64,000 nucleotides of DNA from F-183 sp964627455. GTDB lineage: Bacteria > Acidobacteriota > Terriglobia > Bryobacterales > Bryobacteraceae. Under the pieces are notes generated by a model. The model was not told the origin of the DNA. It saw only the letters and a program-made list of their open reading frames with translations, and did no database searches. Shown piece after piece: positions 32,728 through 40,854 of the stretch. Location: NCBI GenBank assembly GCA_964627455.1, contig CAZVKC010000003.1, positions 130,116 to 194,115 on the forward strand. The letters run 5' to 3'. How positions within the stretch are numbered: the first letter of the stretch is position 1; each line of letters starts with the position of its first letter. The translations under genes were made by a program, and so were the position numbers.

Positions 32728-33750
32728 ATGGCTGTTCGTTTGAAGGACATCGCAGATGACCTCGGCGTATCCCTCGTAACTGTTTCGAAGGTCCTGCGGA
32801 ACCACCCCGATGTGGGAGCATTGACACGCGAACGCGTTCTGAAGAAGGTTCGCGAGTTGAACTATCGCCCCAACGTCGCCGCACGCATGCTCGTGACCGG
32901 GCGAACCTTCAACATTGGACTCATCGTCCCCGACCTCGTCCACTCCTTCTTTGCCGAAATCGTGAAAGGCGCAACACCTGTTCTCCGCGCCGCCGATTAT
33001 AACCTCGTCATCTCGTCTTCTGAAGAGGATCCCGAACTCGAACGCCACGAAATCGAACAGCTCGTCACGCGCGGAGTCGACGTGCTCGTGGTCGCTTCCG
33101 CCCAGAACAAGCCCGACGTCTTCGCGAAGCTGCAAACGCCCGTGCTGCTGCTCGATCGCGAAATCCCCGGCTTTCCAGCGAACTTCGTCGGTGTCGACGA
33201 CGAGGCCGTCGGGTACATGGCCACGCGACACCTGATCGAGCGGGGATACCGGCGCATCGCGCACATCGGCGGATCCAACGTTTCGACCGCCGTGGGACGC
33301 CTCAACGGATATCGCGGCGCGCTGGCTGAAGCTCGCCTCGATTATGACCCGCGCTATGTCGTCCCCCGCGCGCAAATCGACCGGGTTGCCGACGTCACCG
33401 GATTCGCTGCGATGGAAAAGCTGCTGGCTCTCGATCCCCGTCCGGACGCGGTCTTCTGCTTCAACGATCCGACAGCCGCCGGTGCGATCAAAGCCATTCT
33501 GGCGGCAGGCCTTCGGATCCCCGAAGACATCGGCATCACTGGCGCCGGCAACGTGCGTCACACCGACCTCTTCCGCGTTCCCCTCACCACGGTCGACCAG
33601 GCCAGTGACGCCATCGGCCGAGAAGTGGCGGCGCTCGCGCTCGAACTCGCTGCCTCCGCCCAGCGCAAGCGCAAAGTTGCCCCCAGGCGAATCCTGCTGG
33701 AACCCAAGCTCATCGTCCGCGAATCTTCCGGCGGCCCCCAGCCGCGTTAG
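32728..33750 (+). CDS. LacI-family transcriptional regulator
   Basis: 340 residues. LacI DNA-binding head (VRLKDIADDLGVSLVTVSKVLRNHPDVGALTRERVLKKVRELNYRPNVAARML; hinge helix at about 50-60) and a periplasmic-binding-like sensor domain (about 62-335, with GLIVPDLVHSFFAEIVKGA and ITGAGNVRHTDLFRVPLTTVDQ). Such proteins sense sugars or nucleosides. No sugar operon is adjacent; the next genes are nikR (12 bp) and a sorbosone-dehydrogenase-like gene, which is the most likely local target. I find no clear palindromic operator in the 60 bp upstream. Confidence 0.9.
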   Translation: MAVRLKDIADDLGVSLVTVSKVLRNHPDVGALTRERVLKKVRELNYRPNVAARMLVTGRTFNIGLIVPDLVHSFFAEIVKGATPVLRAADYNLVISSSEEDPELERHEIEQLVTRGVDVLVVASAQNKPDVFAKLQTPVLLLDREIPGFPANFVGVDDEAVGYMATRHLIERGYRRIAHIGGSNVSTAVGRLNGYRGALAEARLDYDPRYVVPRAQIDRVADVTGFAAMEKLLALDPRPDAVFCFNDPTAAGAIKAILAAGLRIPEDIGITGAGNVRHTDLFRVPLTTVDQASDAIGREVAALALELAASAQRKRKVAPRRILLEPKLIVRESSGGPQPR

Positions 33751-33762
33751 TGTAAGGACATC

Positions 33763-34209
33763 ATGGGTGAACTAGCGCGCATCGGAATCGCCATCGACTC
33801 GGGTTTACTCGAACAGTTCGACCACCTCATCGAACGCGCTGGGTATCCCAACCGCTCCGAGGCCTTTCGGGACCTCGTCCGCGACCGCCTCATCCGCGAA
33901 GCCACCGAATCGCCCGACGCACAGGTCGCCGGGACCCTCACCCTCATCTACGATCACCATCACAATCAACTCAGCGACAAGCTCACTGCGATCCAGCACC
34001 AGTTCCACACGGCCATCGTCTCGTCCCTGCACGTCCACCTCGACCACGACAACTGCCTCGAAGTCCTGATCCTGCGCGGCCGCTCCGCCGACATCCGCAA
34101 GGTCGCGGACCTCCTCATCGCCACCAAGGGCATCAAGCACGGCCAACTCGTCGTCACCACAGCCGACGTCACCCGGCTCGAACATTCCCACAAACACGAA
34201 CTACGATAA
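33763..34209 (+). CDS. nikR: Nickel-responsive regulator NikR
   Basis: 148 residues. N-terminal ribbon-helix-helix (RIGIAIDSGLLEQFDHLIERAGYPNRSEAFRDLVRDRLI) and a C-terminal ACT-like domain. The high-affinity nickel ligands are conserved: a His in AIQHQFH, His-x-His in LHVHLDHDNC, and the Cys of DNC. Nickel-bound NikR represses nickel uptake genes in E. coli. No nickel transporter, urease or hydrogenase gene is seen in this window, so its targets are elsewhere. A 12-bp gap follows lacI, suggesting a shared transcript. Confidence 0.92.
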   Translation: MGELARIGIAIDSGLLEQFDHLIERAGYPNRSEAFRDLVRDRLIREATESPDAQVAGTLTLIYDHHHNQLSDKLTAIQHQFHTAIVSSLHVHLDHDNCLEVLILRGRSADIRKVADLLIATKGIKHGQLVVTTADVTRLEHSHKHELR

Positions 34210-34225
34210 ACTGATCTGCAATTCG

Positions 34226-35404
34226 ATGAGACCAAGTATTCTCCTCCTCGCAATGGCAGCCGTAGCATCCCTGTCGCTCGCTGCCGATGGAACCGCCCAG
34301 AAGAAGAAGTTGCCGCCGCCGTTCCACACGCCGTCGGCCACGAACGGCCCCAAGATCATCTCGCAGCCGCAGGACAAGAAGCTGTCACTGCCGGCCGGCT
34401 TCGCAGCCGAAGAGTACGCGTCAGGCTTCAAGAAGCCGCGCATGCTGCTCGAACTCCCCGACGGAACCGTACTGGTATCGGACGCCGTCGCCAATGGCAC
34501 GATCGAAGCCATCAAGCCTGACAAGTCCCGCAAGACCGTGCTGTCCGGCCTCGACCGCCCCTTCGGACTCGCCCTCCACAAGGACCACCTCTACGTCACC
34601 GAGGCGATCGCCATCAAGCGCTATCCGTTCAACGTGAAGACGCTCGAAGCCGGTCCCGCCGAAAAGATCATCACTCTCGACGGCTACGGCAAAGGCCACT
34701 GGACCCGCGGCATCGCCTTCGACAAGAAGGGCAAGCTGTACGTCTCGATCGGCTCCGGATCTAACGTCGACGCCGGTGACCCCAAAGATCGCGCCGCCGT
34801 CAACATCTACAACGCCGATGGCTCCGGCCATGAAATCATGGCCACCGGACTCCGCAACCCGGTGAGCATCCGCTTCAACCCCGAAAGCGGCAAGCTGTGG
34901 GCAACTGTCCAGGAACGCGACGGCCTCGGCGACGACCTCGTGCCGGACTTCTTCACTGAAGTGAAGCCCGGCGCCTTCTACGGCTGGCCGTACGCCTACG
35001 TCGGACCCAACGAAGAACCCCGGCGCAAGGGCGAGAATCCGGAACTGGTGAAGAAGACGATCGAACCCGACGTACTCCTCGAACCCTCGCACGTCGCGGT
35101 TATGGACGTCCTCTTCTACACCGGCAAGAGCTTCCCGGCAAAGTACAGGAACGGCGCCTTCCTTGCCTTCCGCGGCAGCGGAAATCGCGCCAAGCGCACC
35201 GGCTACTCCATCGCCTTCATCCCATTCAAGAACGGCCGCCCGTCTGGCCCGCAAGAGGATTTCCTCACCGGCTGGATGCTGGGCGAAGACATGAAGGAAG
35301 TCTGGGGACGCCCCATCGGCTTCGCGCAGTTGAAGGATGGCAGCATCCTCATCGCCGAGGACGGCAACAACAAGATCTGGCGCGTTTCTTATAAAGGCAA
35401 GTAG
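34226..35404 (+). CDS. Secreted glucose/sorbosone-dehydrogenase-like beta-propeller
   Basis: 392 residues with signal peptide (RPSILLLAMAAVASLSLAA). Six-bladed propeller of the GSDH type: LSLPAGFAAEEYASGFKKPRMLLELPDGTVLVSD, GHWTRGIAFDKKGKLYVSIGSGSNVD, ATGLRNPVSIRFNPESGKLW, and a C-terminal EVWGRPIGFAQLKDGSILIAEDGNNKIWRV. Family members are PQQ- and calcium-dependent sugar dehydrogenases of the periplasm, but many acidobacterial paralogues are uncharacterised. No cytochrome c domain is fused. Lies 16 bp after nikR on the same strand. Confidence 0.82.
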   Translation: MRPSILLLAMAAVASLSLAADGTAQKKKLPPPFHTPSATNGPKIISQPQDKKLSLPAGFAAEEYASGFKKPRMLLELPDGTVLVSDAVANGTIEAIKPDKSRKTVLSGLDRPFGLALHKDHLYVTEAIAIKRYPFNVKTLEAGPAEKIITLDGYGKGHWTRGIAFDKKGKLYVSIGSGSNVDAGDPKDRAAVNIYNADGSGHEIMATGLRNPVSIRFNPESGKLWATVQERDGLGDDLVPDFFTEVKPGAFYGWPYAYVGPNEEPRRKGENPELVKKTIEPDVLLEPSHVAVMDVLFYTGKSFPAKYRNGAFLAFRGSGNRAKRTGYSIAFIPFKNGRPSGPQEDFLTGWMLGEDMKEVWGRPIGFAQLKDGSILIAEDGNNKIWRVSYKGK

Positions 35405-35410
35405 CCGCCG

Positions 35411-36721
35411 TCAGCCCTTGCCCAGGTAAGCGAACCGCGCGAGAAACAGGGCGGTAAGCAGGTAAGTCATCCAGCTCAGTTCGCGATGGCGGCCCGAGAT
35501 CAGCCGGATCAGGACATACGACGTGAAGCCGAACGCCAGTCCGTTGGCGATGCTGAACGTCAGCGGGATCAGCATCAGCGTGAGGAACGCCGGAATGCCG
35601 GTTCCCGCATCGTCCCAATTGATCTCGGCCGCATGGGCCGCCATCAGCGAACCGACAATCACCAGAGCCGGCGCAGTCGCCGCCGCCGGAATGGCCCCGA
35701 TCAGAGGCGCCACCACTAACGCACCCAAAAACAGGATCCCCGTCGTGATCGACGTCACGCCGCTCCGTCCGCCTGCCACCACACCAGCCGCACTTTCGAT
35801 GTAGCTTACTACCGTCGAGGTCCCCGCCAGAGAACCTGTCACCGTCGCGGCCGCGTCGCTCAGCAGGATCCGCTGCATGCGCGGAATCTGCCGGGTATCG
35901 GAGTCGAACAGCCGCGCCTTGGTCCCCACCGCCACCAGGGTCCCGACGTTATCGAACAAATCGACGAACAGGAACACGAATACGATCTCCAGCAACCCGA
36001 TTCGCAGGGCGCCGGGGATATCCAACTGAAACGCCGTCGCCGTGATCTCGCTGATTGCGTACATCTTGGGATTCCACTGCACGAGTCCACACAACACACC
36101 CATCCCGCTGGTGGTCAGCACGCCGATCAGCATCGCCCCGCGGATCTTCAGGGTCAACAGGCCAGCCGTCAACACGAGCCCGAACAAAGCCAGCAGCGTG
36201 TTCGGCTGCCGCAGGTCCCCCATGGTCACGATCGTCGCCGGACTCGCCACGATCATCCCGGCGTTCCGCAATCCGATGAACGCGATGAACAGCCCGATGC
36301 CGGCCGCCACCGCCGCGTAGAGTTCGCGCGGGATCGCGGAGACGATCAACTGCCGCACACCGCTGAACGTCAGGATCAGGAACACGACACCCGACAGGAA
36401 CACCGCCCCGAGCGCCGTCTGCCACGGGATCCCCATCCCCTTGCAGACCGTGTAGGTAAAATAGGCGTTCAACCCCATCCCGGGAGCCAGCGCAATCGGA
36501 TACCGGGCAAACGCGCCCATCAGGATGCTGCCCACCGCCGCCGAAAAACAGGTGGCGGCGACCACGGCGGCGAACGGCATCCCCGTCTCCTGCAGAATCG
36601 AGGGGTTGACGAACACGATGTACGCCATGGTCACGAAAGTCGTGAAGCCTGCCAGAATCTCGGTCCGCCAGTCCGTGCCCAGCCGTTCGAACTCGAAGTA
36701 CCGCTCCAGTCTTTGTCTCAT
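35411..36721 (-). CDS. NCS2-family purine/xanthine permease (AzgA/PbuG-like)
   Basis: 436 residues from ATG 36721; the open frame reaches 36868 but that part is rich in charged, non-hydrophobic sequence. Many membrane helices, starting FERLGTDWRTEILAGFTTFVTMAYIVFVNPSIL, a hallmark of the AzgA/PbuG branch. Further conserved pieces: FARYPIALAPGMGLNAYFTYTV, FLFVDLFDNVGTLVAVG and SYIESAAGVVAGGRSGVTS. It imports hypoxanthine, guanine or adenine by proton symport. Convergent with the sorbosone-like gene, 6 bp apart. No Shine-Dalgarno is obvious. Confidence 0.9.
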   Translation of the reverse strand: MRQRLERYFEFERLGTDWRTEILAGFTTFVTMAYIVFVNPSILQETGMPFAAVVAATCFSAAVGSILMGAFARYPIALAPGMGLNAYFTYTVCKGMGIPWQTALGAVFLSGVVFLILTFSGVRQLIVSAIPRELYAAVAAGIGLFIAFIGLRNAGMIVASPATIVTMGDLRQPNTLLALFGLVLTAGLLTLKIRGAMLIGVLTTSGMGVLCGLVQWNPKMYAISEITATAFQLDIPGALRIGLLEIVFVFLFVDLFDNVGTLVAVGTKARLFDSDTRQIPRMQRILLSDAAATVTGSLAGTSTVVSYIESAAGVVAGGRSGVTSITTGILFLGALVVAPLIGAIPAAATAPALVIVGSLMAAHAAEINWDDAGTGIPAFLTLMLIPLTFSIANGLAFGFTSYVLIRLISGRHRELSWMTYLLTALFLARFAYLGKG

Positions 36722-36941
36722 GTGTCGATAAACAACAAGGGTACTCTTTTGGACGGTGACCTTTCGACGGCGCATCCGTCCATTGGGCAGATGGGGATTC
36801 ATGCCGGGCGGCAAAACTATAGACAGAATCAATGGTTCTGAAACCACCAGCGGGCTCGGAACATCCATCTTCTTGAATAGGATCGTTTCTCAGGTTGGGG
36901 GCGTATAATGGTGGCAAGGCCCTCCTGGAAAGGTTTGACCC
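36722..36941. promoter_or_regulatory. Divergent intergenic region, purine permease / HtrA
   Basis: 220 bp. On the plus strand TATAAT occurs at 36904-36909, well placed for a start 30 bp before the htrA GTG, but no good -35 lies at 16-18 bp. On the minus strand the permease leader includes GGACGG pairing with CCGTCC, which could form a short stem. I looked for a purine riboswitch and could not recognise one. Confidence 0.45.
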
Positions 36942-38537
36942 GTGTCCATGATTGATAAATTGAAGCAGCAGAAGCTGCTCTCGCTCACTATTCTTCTGTT
37001 TACTCTCGCGACCGGCATCCTCATCGGAACGCTGATCGACCGGGGAGTCAGCGCGGACACCAAGTCCGCCGTTGCTCCCGACGCGACTCCGCTGGTGGTC
37101 CCCCCGGTATCGCAAATCGGCAACGAGTTCACGCGTCTGGCGAAGAAGCTTGAGCCCTCGGTGGTTTATATCACTGCGGAGGCCGCCCCGCCCAAGGAGT
37201 CCGGCAGCAGCAAGGCCCGTCCCCGCACGCGTCCGCGCAGCGACGACGAGGAAGAGGATGATCCGGGCAATCTCTTTGATTTCTTCCGCCAGGGTCCGTT
37301 TGGACAGGGCCCGCAGCAGCCGCGCAACTTCCGCCGCGGCCAGTCCGGCACTGGTTTCATCGTCGACCGCAACGGCTACATCATCACCAACAACCACGTC
37401 GTCGAGAAGATGGACAAGATCCAGGTGACGCTCCACGGCGACACCACGAAGTACAAGGCGAAACTGATCGGCACGGACGTGGAAACGGATCTCGCGGTCA
37501 TCAAGATCGACGCAAAGAACCTCGTCCCGGTGACCATCGGCAATTCCGACGGCGTGCAGGTCGGCGACTGGTCCGTCGCCATCGGATCTCCGTTCGGCCT
37601 CGAAGCGACCGTTACCGCCGGCATCATCTCGGCGACCGGCCGCGACCTCGACGGCGCCCAGGCGTTCCAGAAGTTCCTGCAGACCGACGCAGCCATCAAC
37701 CCCGGCAACTCCGGAGGACCGCTGCTCAACACGCGCGGTGAAGTGATCGGCGTCAACACGATGATCGCCACCCGCTCGGGGGCCTACGAAGGCATCGGCT
37801 TCGCGCTCCCCATGAATATGGCCGTGAAGGTCTACAATTCGGTCATCCAGCACGGTCGCGTGACCCGCGGCTATATCGGCATCACCTGGAACCGCCGCCA
37901 GAAGCCCGAAACGCTGAAGGCCATGGGCCTCGAAAGCGGCGTCTTCGTCGAGCAGGTCACCAAGGGTGGTCCCGCTGAAAAGGCCGGCCTGAAGGAGAAC
38001 GACATCATCGTTCTGCTGAATGGCAAGCCCGTGAAGGACGGCAACGACCTCGTGAACCGCGTGGCGGACCTGCCGGTGGGTTCCACTGCAACCGTAACCG
38101 TGGATCGCGACGGCAAGCGCATCGACCACAAACTGACGATCGGCGACCGCGAAGAGGGCATGCGCGCCCAAAACGGCGTCCCTGAATCGATGAAGGAAGA
38201 GTCAGTATCCGGCGAAGGTACTCCGGCCAAGTTCGGCATCAGCATCCGCGAACTCTCCGGCGAGGAACGCGACGCGCTGACGACTCCCGAAAAGAAGGGT
38301 GTCCGCGTGGCGAAAGTCGAAGAGGGATCCTTCGCCGAAGAGATCGGCATGCAGGAAGGCGACGTGATCATCTGGGTCAATCGCCAGCCGACCGGTTCTC
38401 TCGACGACATCCGCAAGGTCCAGGCGAAGCTGAAGCCCGGTGACGCTGTGGCCTTCGGCGTGATGCGCCCGAACCCAACCTCGCGCCGCCTGCAGTATGT
38501 TCGGATCACGCTGTCCGGCACGTTGCCGGCACAGTAA
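36942..38537 (+). CDS. htrA: HtrA/Do-family periplasmic serine protease
   Basis: 531 residues, GTG start at 36942 with GGAAAGG 8 bp upstream (ATG at 36948 is the alternative). One N-terminal membrane segment (LLSLTILLFTLATGILIGTLI) may be an uncleaved anchor or signal. An acidic Arg/Asp-rich loop (about 85-115) precedes the trypsin-like domain with triad His152 (NNHVVEK), Asp183 (ETDLAVIK) and Ser257 (NPGNSGGPL). Two PDZ domains follow (about 295-390 and 410-520). Degrades or refolds damaged envelope proteins. A perfect 12-bp hairpin terminator follows. Confidence 0.93.
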   Translation: MSMIDKLKQQKLLSLTILLFTLATGILIGTLIDRGVSADTKSAVAPDATPLVVPPVSQIGNEFTRLAKKLEPSVVYITAEAAPPKESGSSKARPRTRPRSDDEEEDDPGNLFDFFRQGPFGQGPQQPRNFRRGQSGTGFIVDRNGYIITNNHVVEKMDKIQVTLHGDTTKYKAKLIGTDVETDLAVIKIDAKNLVPVTIGNSDGVQVGDWSVAIGSPFGLEATVTAGIISATGRDLDGAQAFQKFLQTDAAINPGNSGGPLLNTRGEVIGVNTMIATRSGAYEGIGFALPMNMAVKVYNSVIQHGRVTRGYIGITWNRRQKPETLKAMGLESGVFVEQVTKGGPAEKAGLKENDIIVLLNGKPVKDGNDLVNRVADLPVGSTATVTVDRDGKRIDHKLTIGDREEGMRAQNGVPESMKEESVSGEGTPAKFGISIRELSGEERDALTTPEKKGVRVAKVEEGSFAEEIGMQEGDVIIWVNRQPTGSLDDIRKVQAKLKPGDAVAFGVMRPNPTSRRLQYVRITLSGTLPAQ

Positions 38538-38561
38538 GCCAACACCAACTGCAACGCAATC

Positions 38562-38591
38562 GAAAGCCGGAGCCGCAAAGCTCCGGCTTTC
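38562..38591 (+). terminator. Intrinsic terminator after htrA
   Basis: GAAAGCCGGAGC and GCTCCGGCTTTC make a perfect 12-bp stem with a 6-nt loop, 24 bp after the htrA stop, then GTCTTTGTCTC, a partly T-rich tail. Confidence 0.82.
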
Positions 38592-38633
38592 GTCTTTGTC
38601 TCGGCCTCTGCGCGATGTGGTAGCATCCCTCGA

Positions 38634-39278
38634 ATGGCTGCCTCATCGCCTCCTCCTCAACACACGGCCGTTGTCCGCGTCACGCATTGGATCACCGCCG
38701 TCTGTTTTCTTGCACTGGTCGTCACGGGCGTCGAAATCGTGATCTCGCATCCGCGCTTTTACTGGGGCGAAACCGGCAACGTGAATACGCCTTTTCTCTT
38801 CGACATCCCCATACCCGCCTCGCGCGCCGCCGTCAAAACCGGATACAACTACGTCCTTCCCGACCAGAACGGCTGGAGCCGCGCACTACACTTCCAGACC
38901 GCTTGGCTCATCGCGTTCACCGGCCTTGCGTACCTGATCCACGGCCTCCGAAAAAGCCACTTCCGGGCTCGCTTGCTGAGCGCAACATCCGACTACAACA
39001 CCGCACAGCGCATCACGTACCTCATCGTGATCTTCGGACTCTTTCCCCTCGTCATCTGGACCGGACTCGCGATGTCGCCGGCCTTCACCGCTGCGTTCCC
39101 GGTCACCGTCACCAGCCTCGGCGGGCAGCAATCCGCGCGCACGATCCACTTCTTCACGTTCCTGGCTCTCTTCGTCTTTCTGTTGGGGCACGTCGCGATG
39201 GTAATCCGCGCCGGATTCCGCAGCTACGTCACCGCCATGATCACCGGCCACGGCCGTAATGATGGAGCCTCCCAATGA
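38634..39278 (+). CDS. Membrane cytochrome b subunit (FdnI/hydrogenase-type)
   Basis: 214 residues with four membrane helices. Heme-ligand His candidates sit at the classic spots: His18 (VTHWI), His86 (ALHFQT), His172 (TIHFFTF) and His186 (GHVAMV), giving two b hemes as in formate-dehydrogenase gamma or NiFe-hydrogenase cytochrome b. It overlaps the molybdopterin enzyme gene by 4 bp and must be its quinone-linked membrane partner. It is not the YedZ/MsrQ family, which normally partners such enzymes. Confidence 0.85.
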   Translation: MAASSPPPQHTAVVRVTHWITAVCFLALVVTGVEIVISHPRFYWGETGNVNTPFLFDIPIPASRAAVKTGYNYVLPDQNGWSRALHFQTAWLIAFTGLAYLIHGLRKSHFRARLLSATSDYNTAQRITYLIVIFGLFPLVIWTGLAMSPAFTAAFPVTVTSLGGQQSARTIHFFTFLALFVFLLGHVAMVIRAGFRSYVTAMITGHGRNDGASQ

Positions 39279-39994
39279 CAACCACCCGCCGCAAATTCCT
39301 CTTTGCCACAACCGGCGCAACTGGGGCCGCGGGCCTGATCCCACCCGACTCCACCGGACTCTACGGCGTTGGGGAAACACTCACCTACGCGGCGCACCGA
39401 TTGCTGGGACGCGACGCACTGGCCCGCGAGTTCCCGCGCAGTGCGATCTCCAACCCGCCGTTCGCCAACGGCCGGCCGCCGCAGACGGACGAGTTCCGCG
39501 CCCACCAGTCCAACAATTTCGCAGACTGGCGTCTCACGGTCGAAGGGCTGGTCTCCAAACCGTTGACGCTCACCGTCGAGGACGTCAAAAAGAACTTCGC
39601 GCCCCGAAGCCAGATCACGCATCTCGCCTGTGAAGAGGGATGGTCTTACATCGCCGAATGGATTGGCGCGCCATTGTCGCTGATCCTCGACGCGGCCGGG
39701 GCCTTGCCGCAAGCGAAGTACGTCGTGTACCACTCGATCCAGAAACCGCGCTGGGACAGCATGGATATCGACGAAGCGCGTCATCCCCAAACGCTCGTCA
39801 CCTATGGCATGAACGCTGGCGAACTTCCGGTCGGCCACGGCGCGCCGTTGCGGATGAGGGTCCCACGCCAACTCGGATACAAGAGCATCAAGTACCTCAA
39901 CCGCATCACCCTCACCGACGACATCACGAAGTTCGGCAAGGGGCGCGGCAGTGGCGCCACCGAAGCCGGTTACGCATGGTTCGCAGGGATCTAA
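39275..39994 (+). CDS. Tat-exported sulfite-oxidase-family molybdopterin enzyme
   Basis: 239 residues. Twin-arginine signal (TTTRRKFLFATTGATGAAG). The sulfite-oxidase-family domain starts about residue 80 (WRLTVEGLVSKPLTLTVEDV); Cys119 in ITHLACEEGWSYIAEW is the expected molybdenum ligand. C-terminal KSIKYLNRITLTDD is typical of the family. It should bind Mo-molybdopterin and act in the periplasm, reducing or oxidising a sulfur or other substrate via the cytochrome b encoded upstream. MsrP-type methionine sulfoxide repair is the closest described analogue. Its stop overlaps the convergent protease gene in CTAA. Confidence 0.88.
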   Translation: MTTTRRKFLFATTGATGAAGLIPPDSTGLYGVGETLTYAAHRLLGRDALAREFPRSAISNPPFANGRPPQTDEFRAHQSNNFADWRLTVEGLVSKPLTLTVEDVKKNFAPRSQITHLACEEGWSYIAEWIGAPLSLILDAAGALPQAKYVVYHSIQKPRWDSMDIDEARHPQTLVTYGMNAGELPVGHGAPLRMRVPRQLGYKSIKYLNRITLTDDITKFGKGRGSGATEAGYAWFAGI

Positions 39995-40854
39995 CGCAGA
40001 GGCGACAACACGACCTCGCTACGCGCCCGGTCCACATAGACGCTCTCGAACGCCGAGACCGGCAACAGCCCGTCCACCGGCGAACCTGCACGCTGGACGA
40101 CCACTGCCGGGCGCGTCTTCATCCGCAGTTTGTCCTCGACCATCATCTCCGCAGTCCACGTCGTAGCTGCGGCCTGCCGCGCACCGTCGAGCGTCGTCAC
40201 GGTGCTACTCACGGGCGATGTCCGCGCCATCGCCTGCGGCATCCGGAACAGCACGACATGGTTGGCGCCCGAGTCGAGGACGAACGACAACGGCTCGCGC
40301 CCCATCCGCGCGCCGATCACAACGCGACCCTCCACTTCACGCATCGGGACCGCCACGCCATCCGCCGGACGCTCGATGTCGCCGCCAAGGCGGATCACGC
40401 CCTCGCGAGGCGCCAGCAGAAAACTCACCTGCCGCAATGCATTGATCCCCAACACGCCGCGCACGCCCGGAACCACCTGCTTCGCCTGCACGGGATCTTC
40501 GAACAGTGCCTCCACCGGTGGAATTTCAAATCCACCCACGCGCATCCCCTCGAGCGTCGCACCCGGTGCAAACCGGCTCCCCGTCACGCTCACGATCTCT
40601 GTTTGGAAGGTCGGACGTATCCCCAGAGAGGCCGCCAGCGCAGGTTCCACCAGAGTGGTCTCGCTGCCCGTATCCACGAGGAACAAATACGGTCCCCGCT
40701 CTCCGACGTAGACTTTTGTCGTCACGGGCAACAGCTTGGTCGAAATTGTCCCGAAAGCAAGTACAGCGACAGCAAACAGCGGAGCCACGCTATTCAGACG
40801 AAGCCTGCCGCGTTTGGTTTGAAGGTCTACCGGATCGTAGCCACTGTGCCGCAA
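39991..40854 (-). CDS. Two-domain retropepsin-like aspartic protease
   Basis: 287 residues if it starts at TTG 40854, which overlaps the upstream gene by 28 bp; GTG 40788 is a good alternative that starts right at the hydrophobic segment (APLFAVAVLAFGTIS). Two aspartyl protease lobes: DTGSETT (Asp61) and DSGANHV (Asp194), each with following hydrophobic-hydrophobic-Gly (GVLGINAL, GLLPVSAF). A single chain with both lobes resembles a compact pepsin. Probably membrane-anchored and periplasmic. It is the last gene of the minus-strand run from 49756. Confidence 0.8.
   Translation of the reverse strand: MRHSGYDPVDLQTKRGRLRLNSVAPLFAVAVLAFGTISTKLLPVTTKVYVGERGPYLFLVDTGSETTLVEPALAASLGIRPTFQTEIVSVTGSRFAPGATLEGMRVGGFEIPPVEALFEDPVQAKQVVPGVRGVLGINALRQVSFLLAPREGVIRLGGDIERPADGVAVPMREVEGRVVIGARMGREPLSFVLDSGANHVVLFRMPQAMARTSPVSSTVTTLDGARQAAATTWTAEMMVEDKLRMKTRPAVVVQRAGSPVDGLLPVSAFESVYVDRARSEVVLSPLR

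Noticed and set aside
36858..36890. ECF-sigma (sigma-E-like) promoter for htrA from GGAAC
   Set aside because: A GGAAC is present but no -10 of the ECF type occurs at the required distance.
36722..36941. Purine riboswitch before the NCS2 permease
   Set aside because: The conserved core of known purine or xanthine aptamers is not recognisable; only generic stems are present.
35949..38171. A 740-codon minus-strand open frame covering htrA and part of the permease
   Set aside because: Shadow of htrA and an alternative frame of the permease gene; no recognisable domain.
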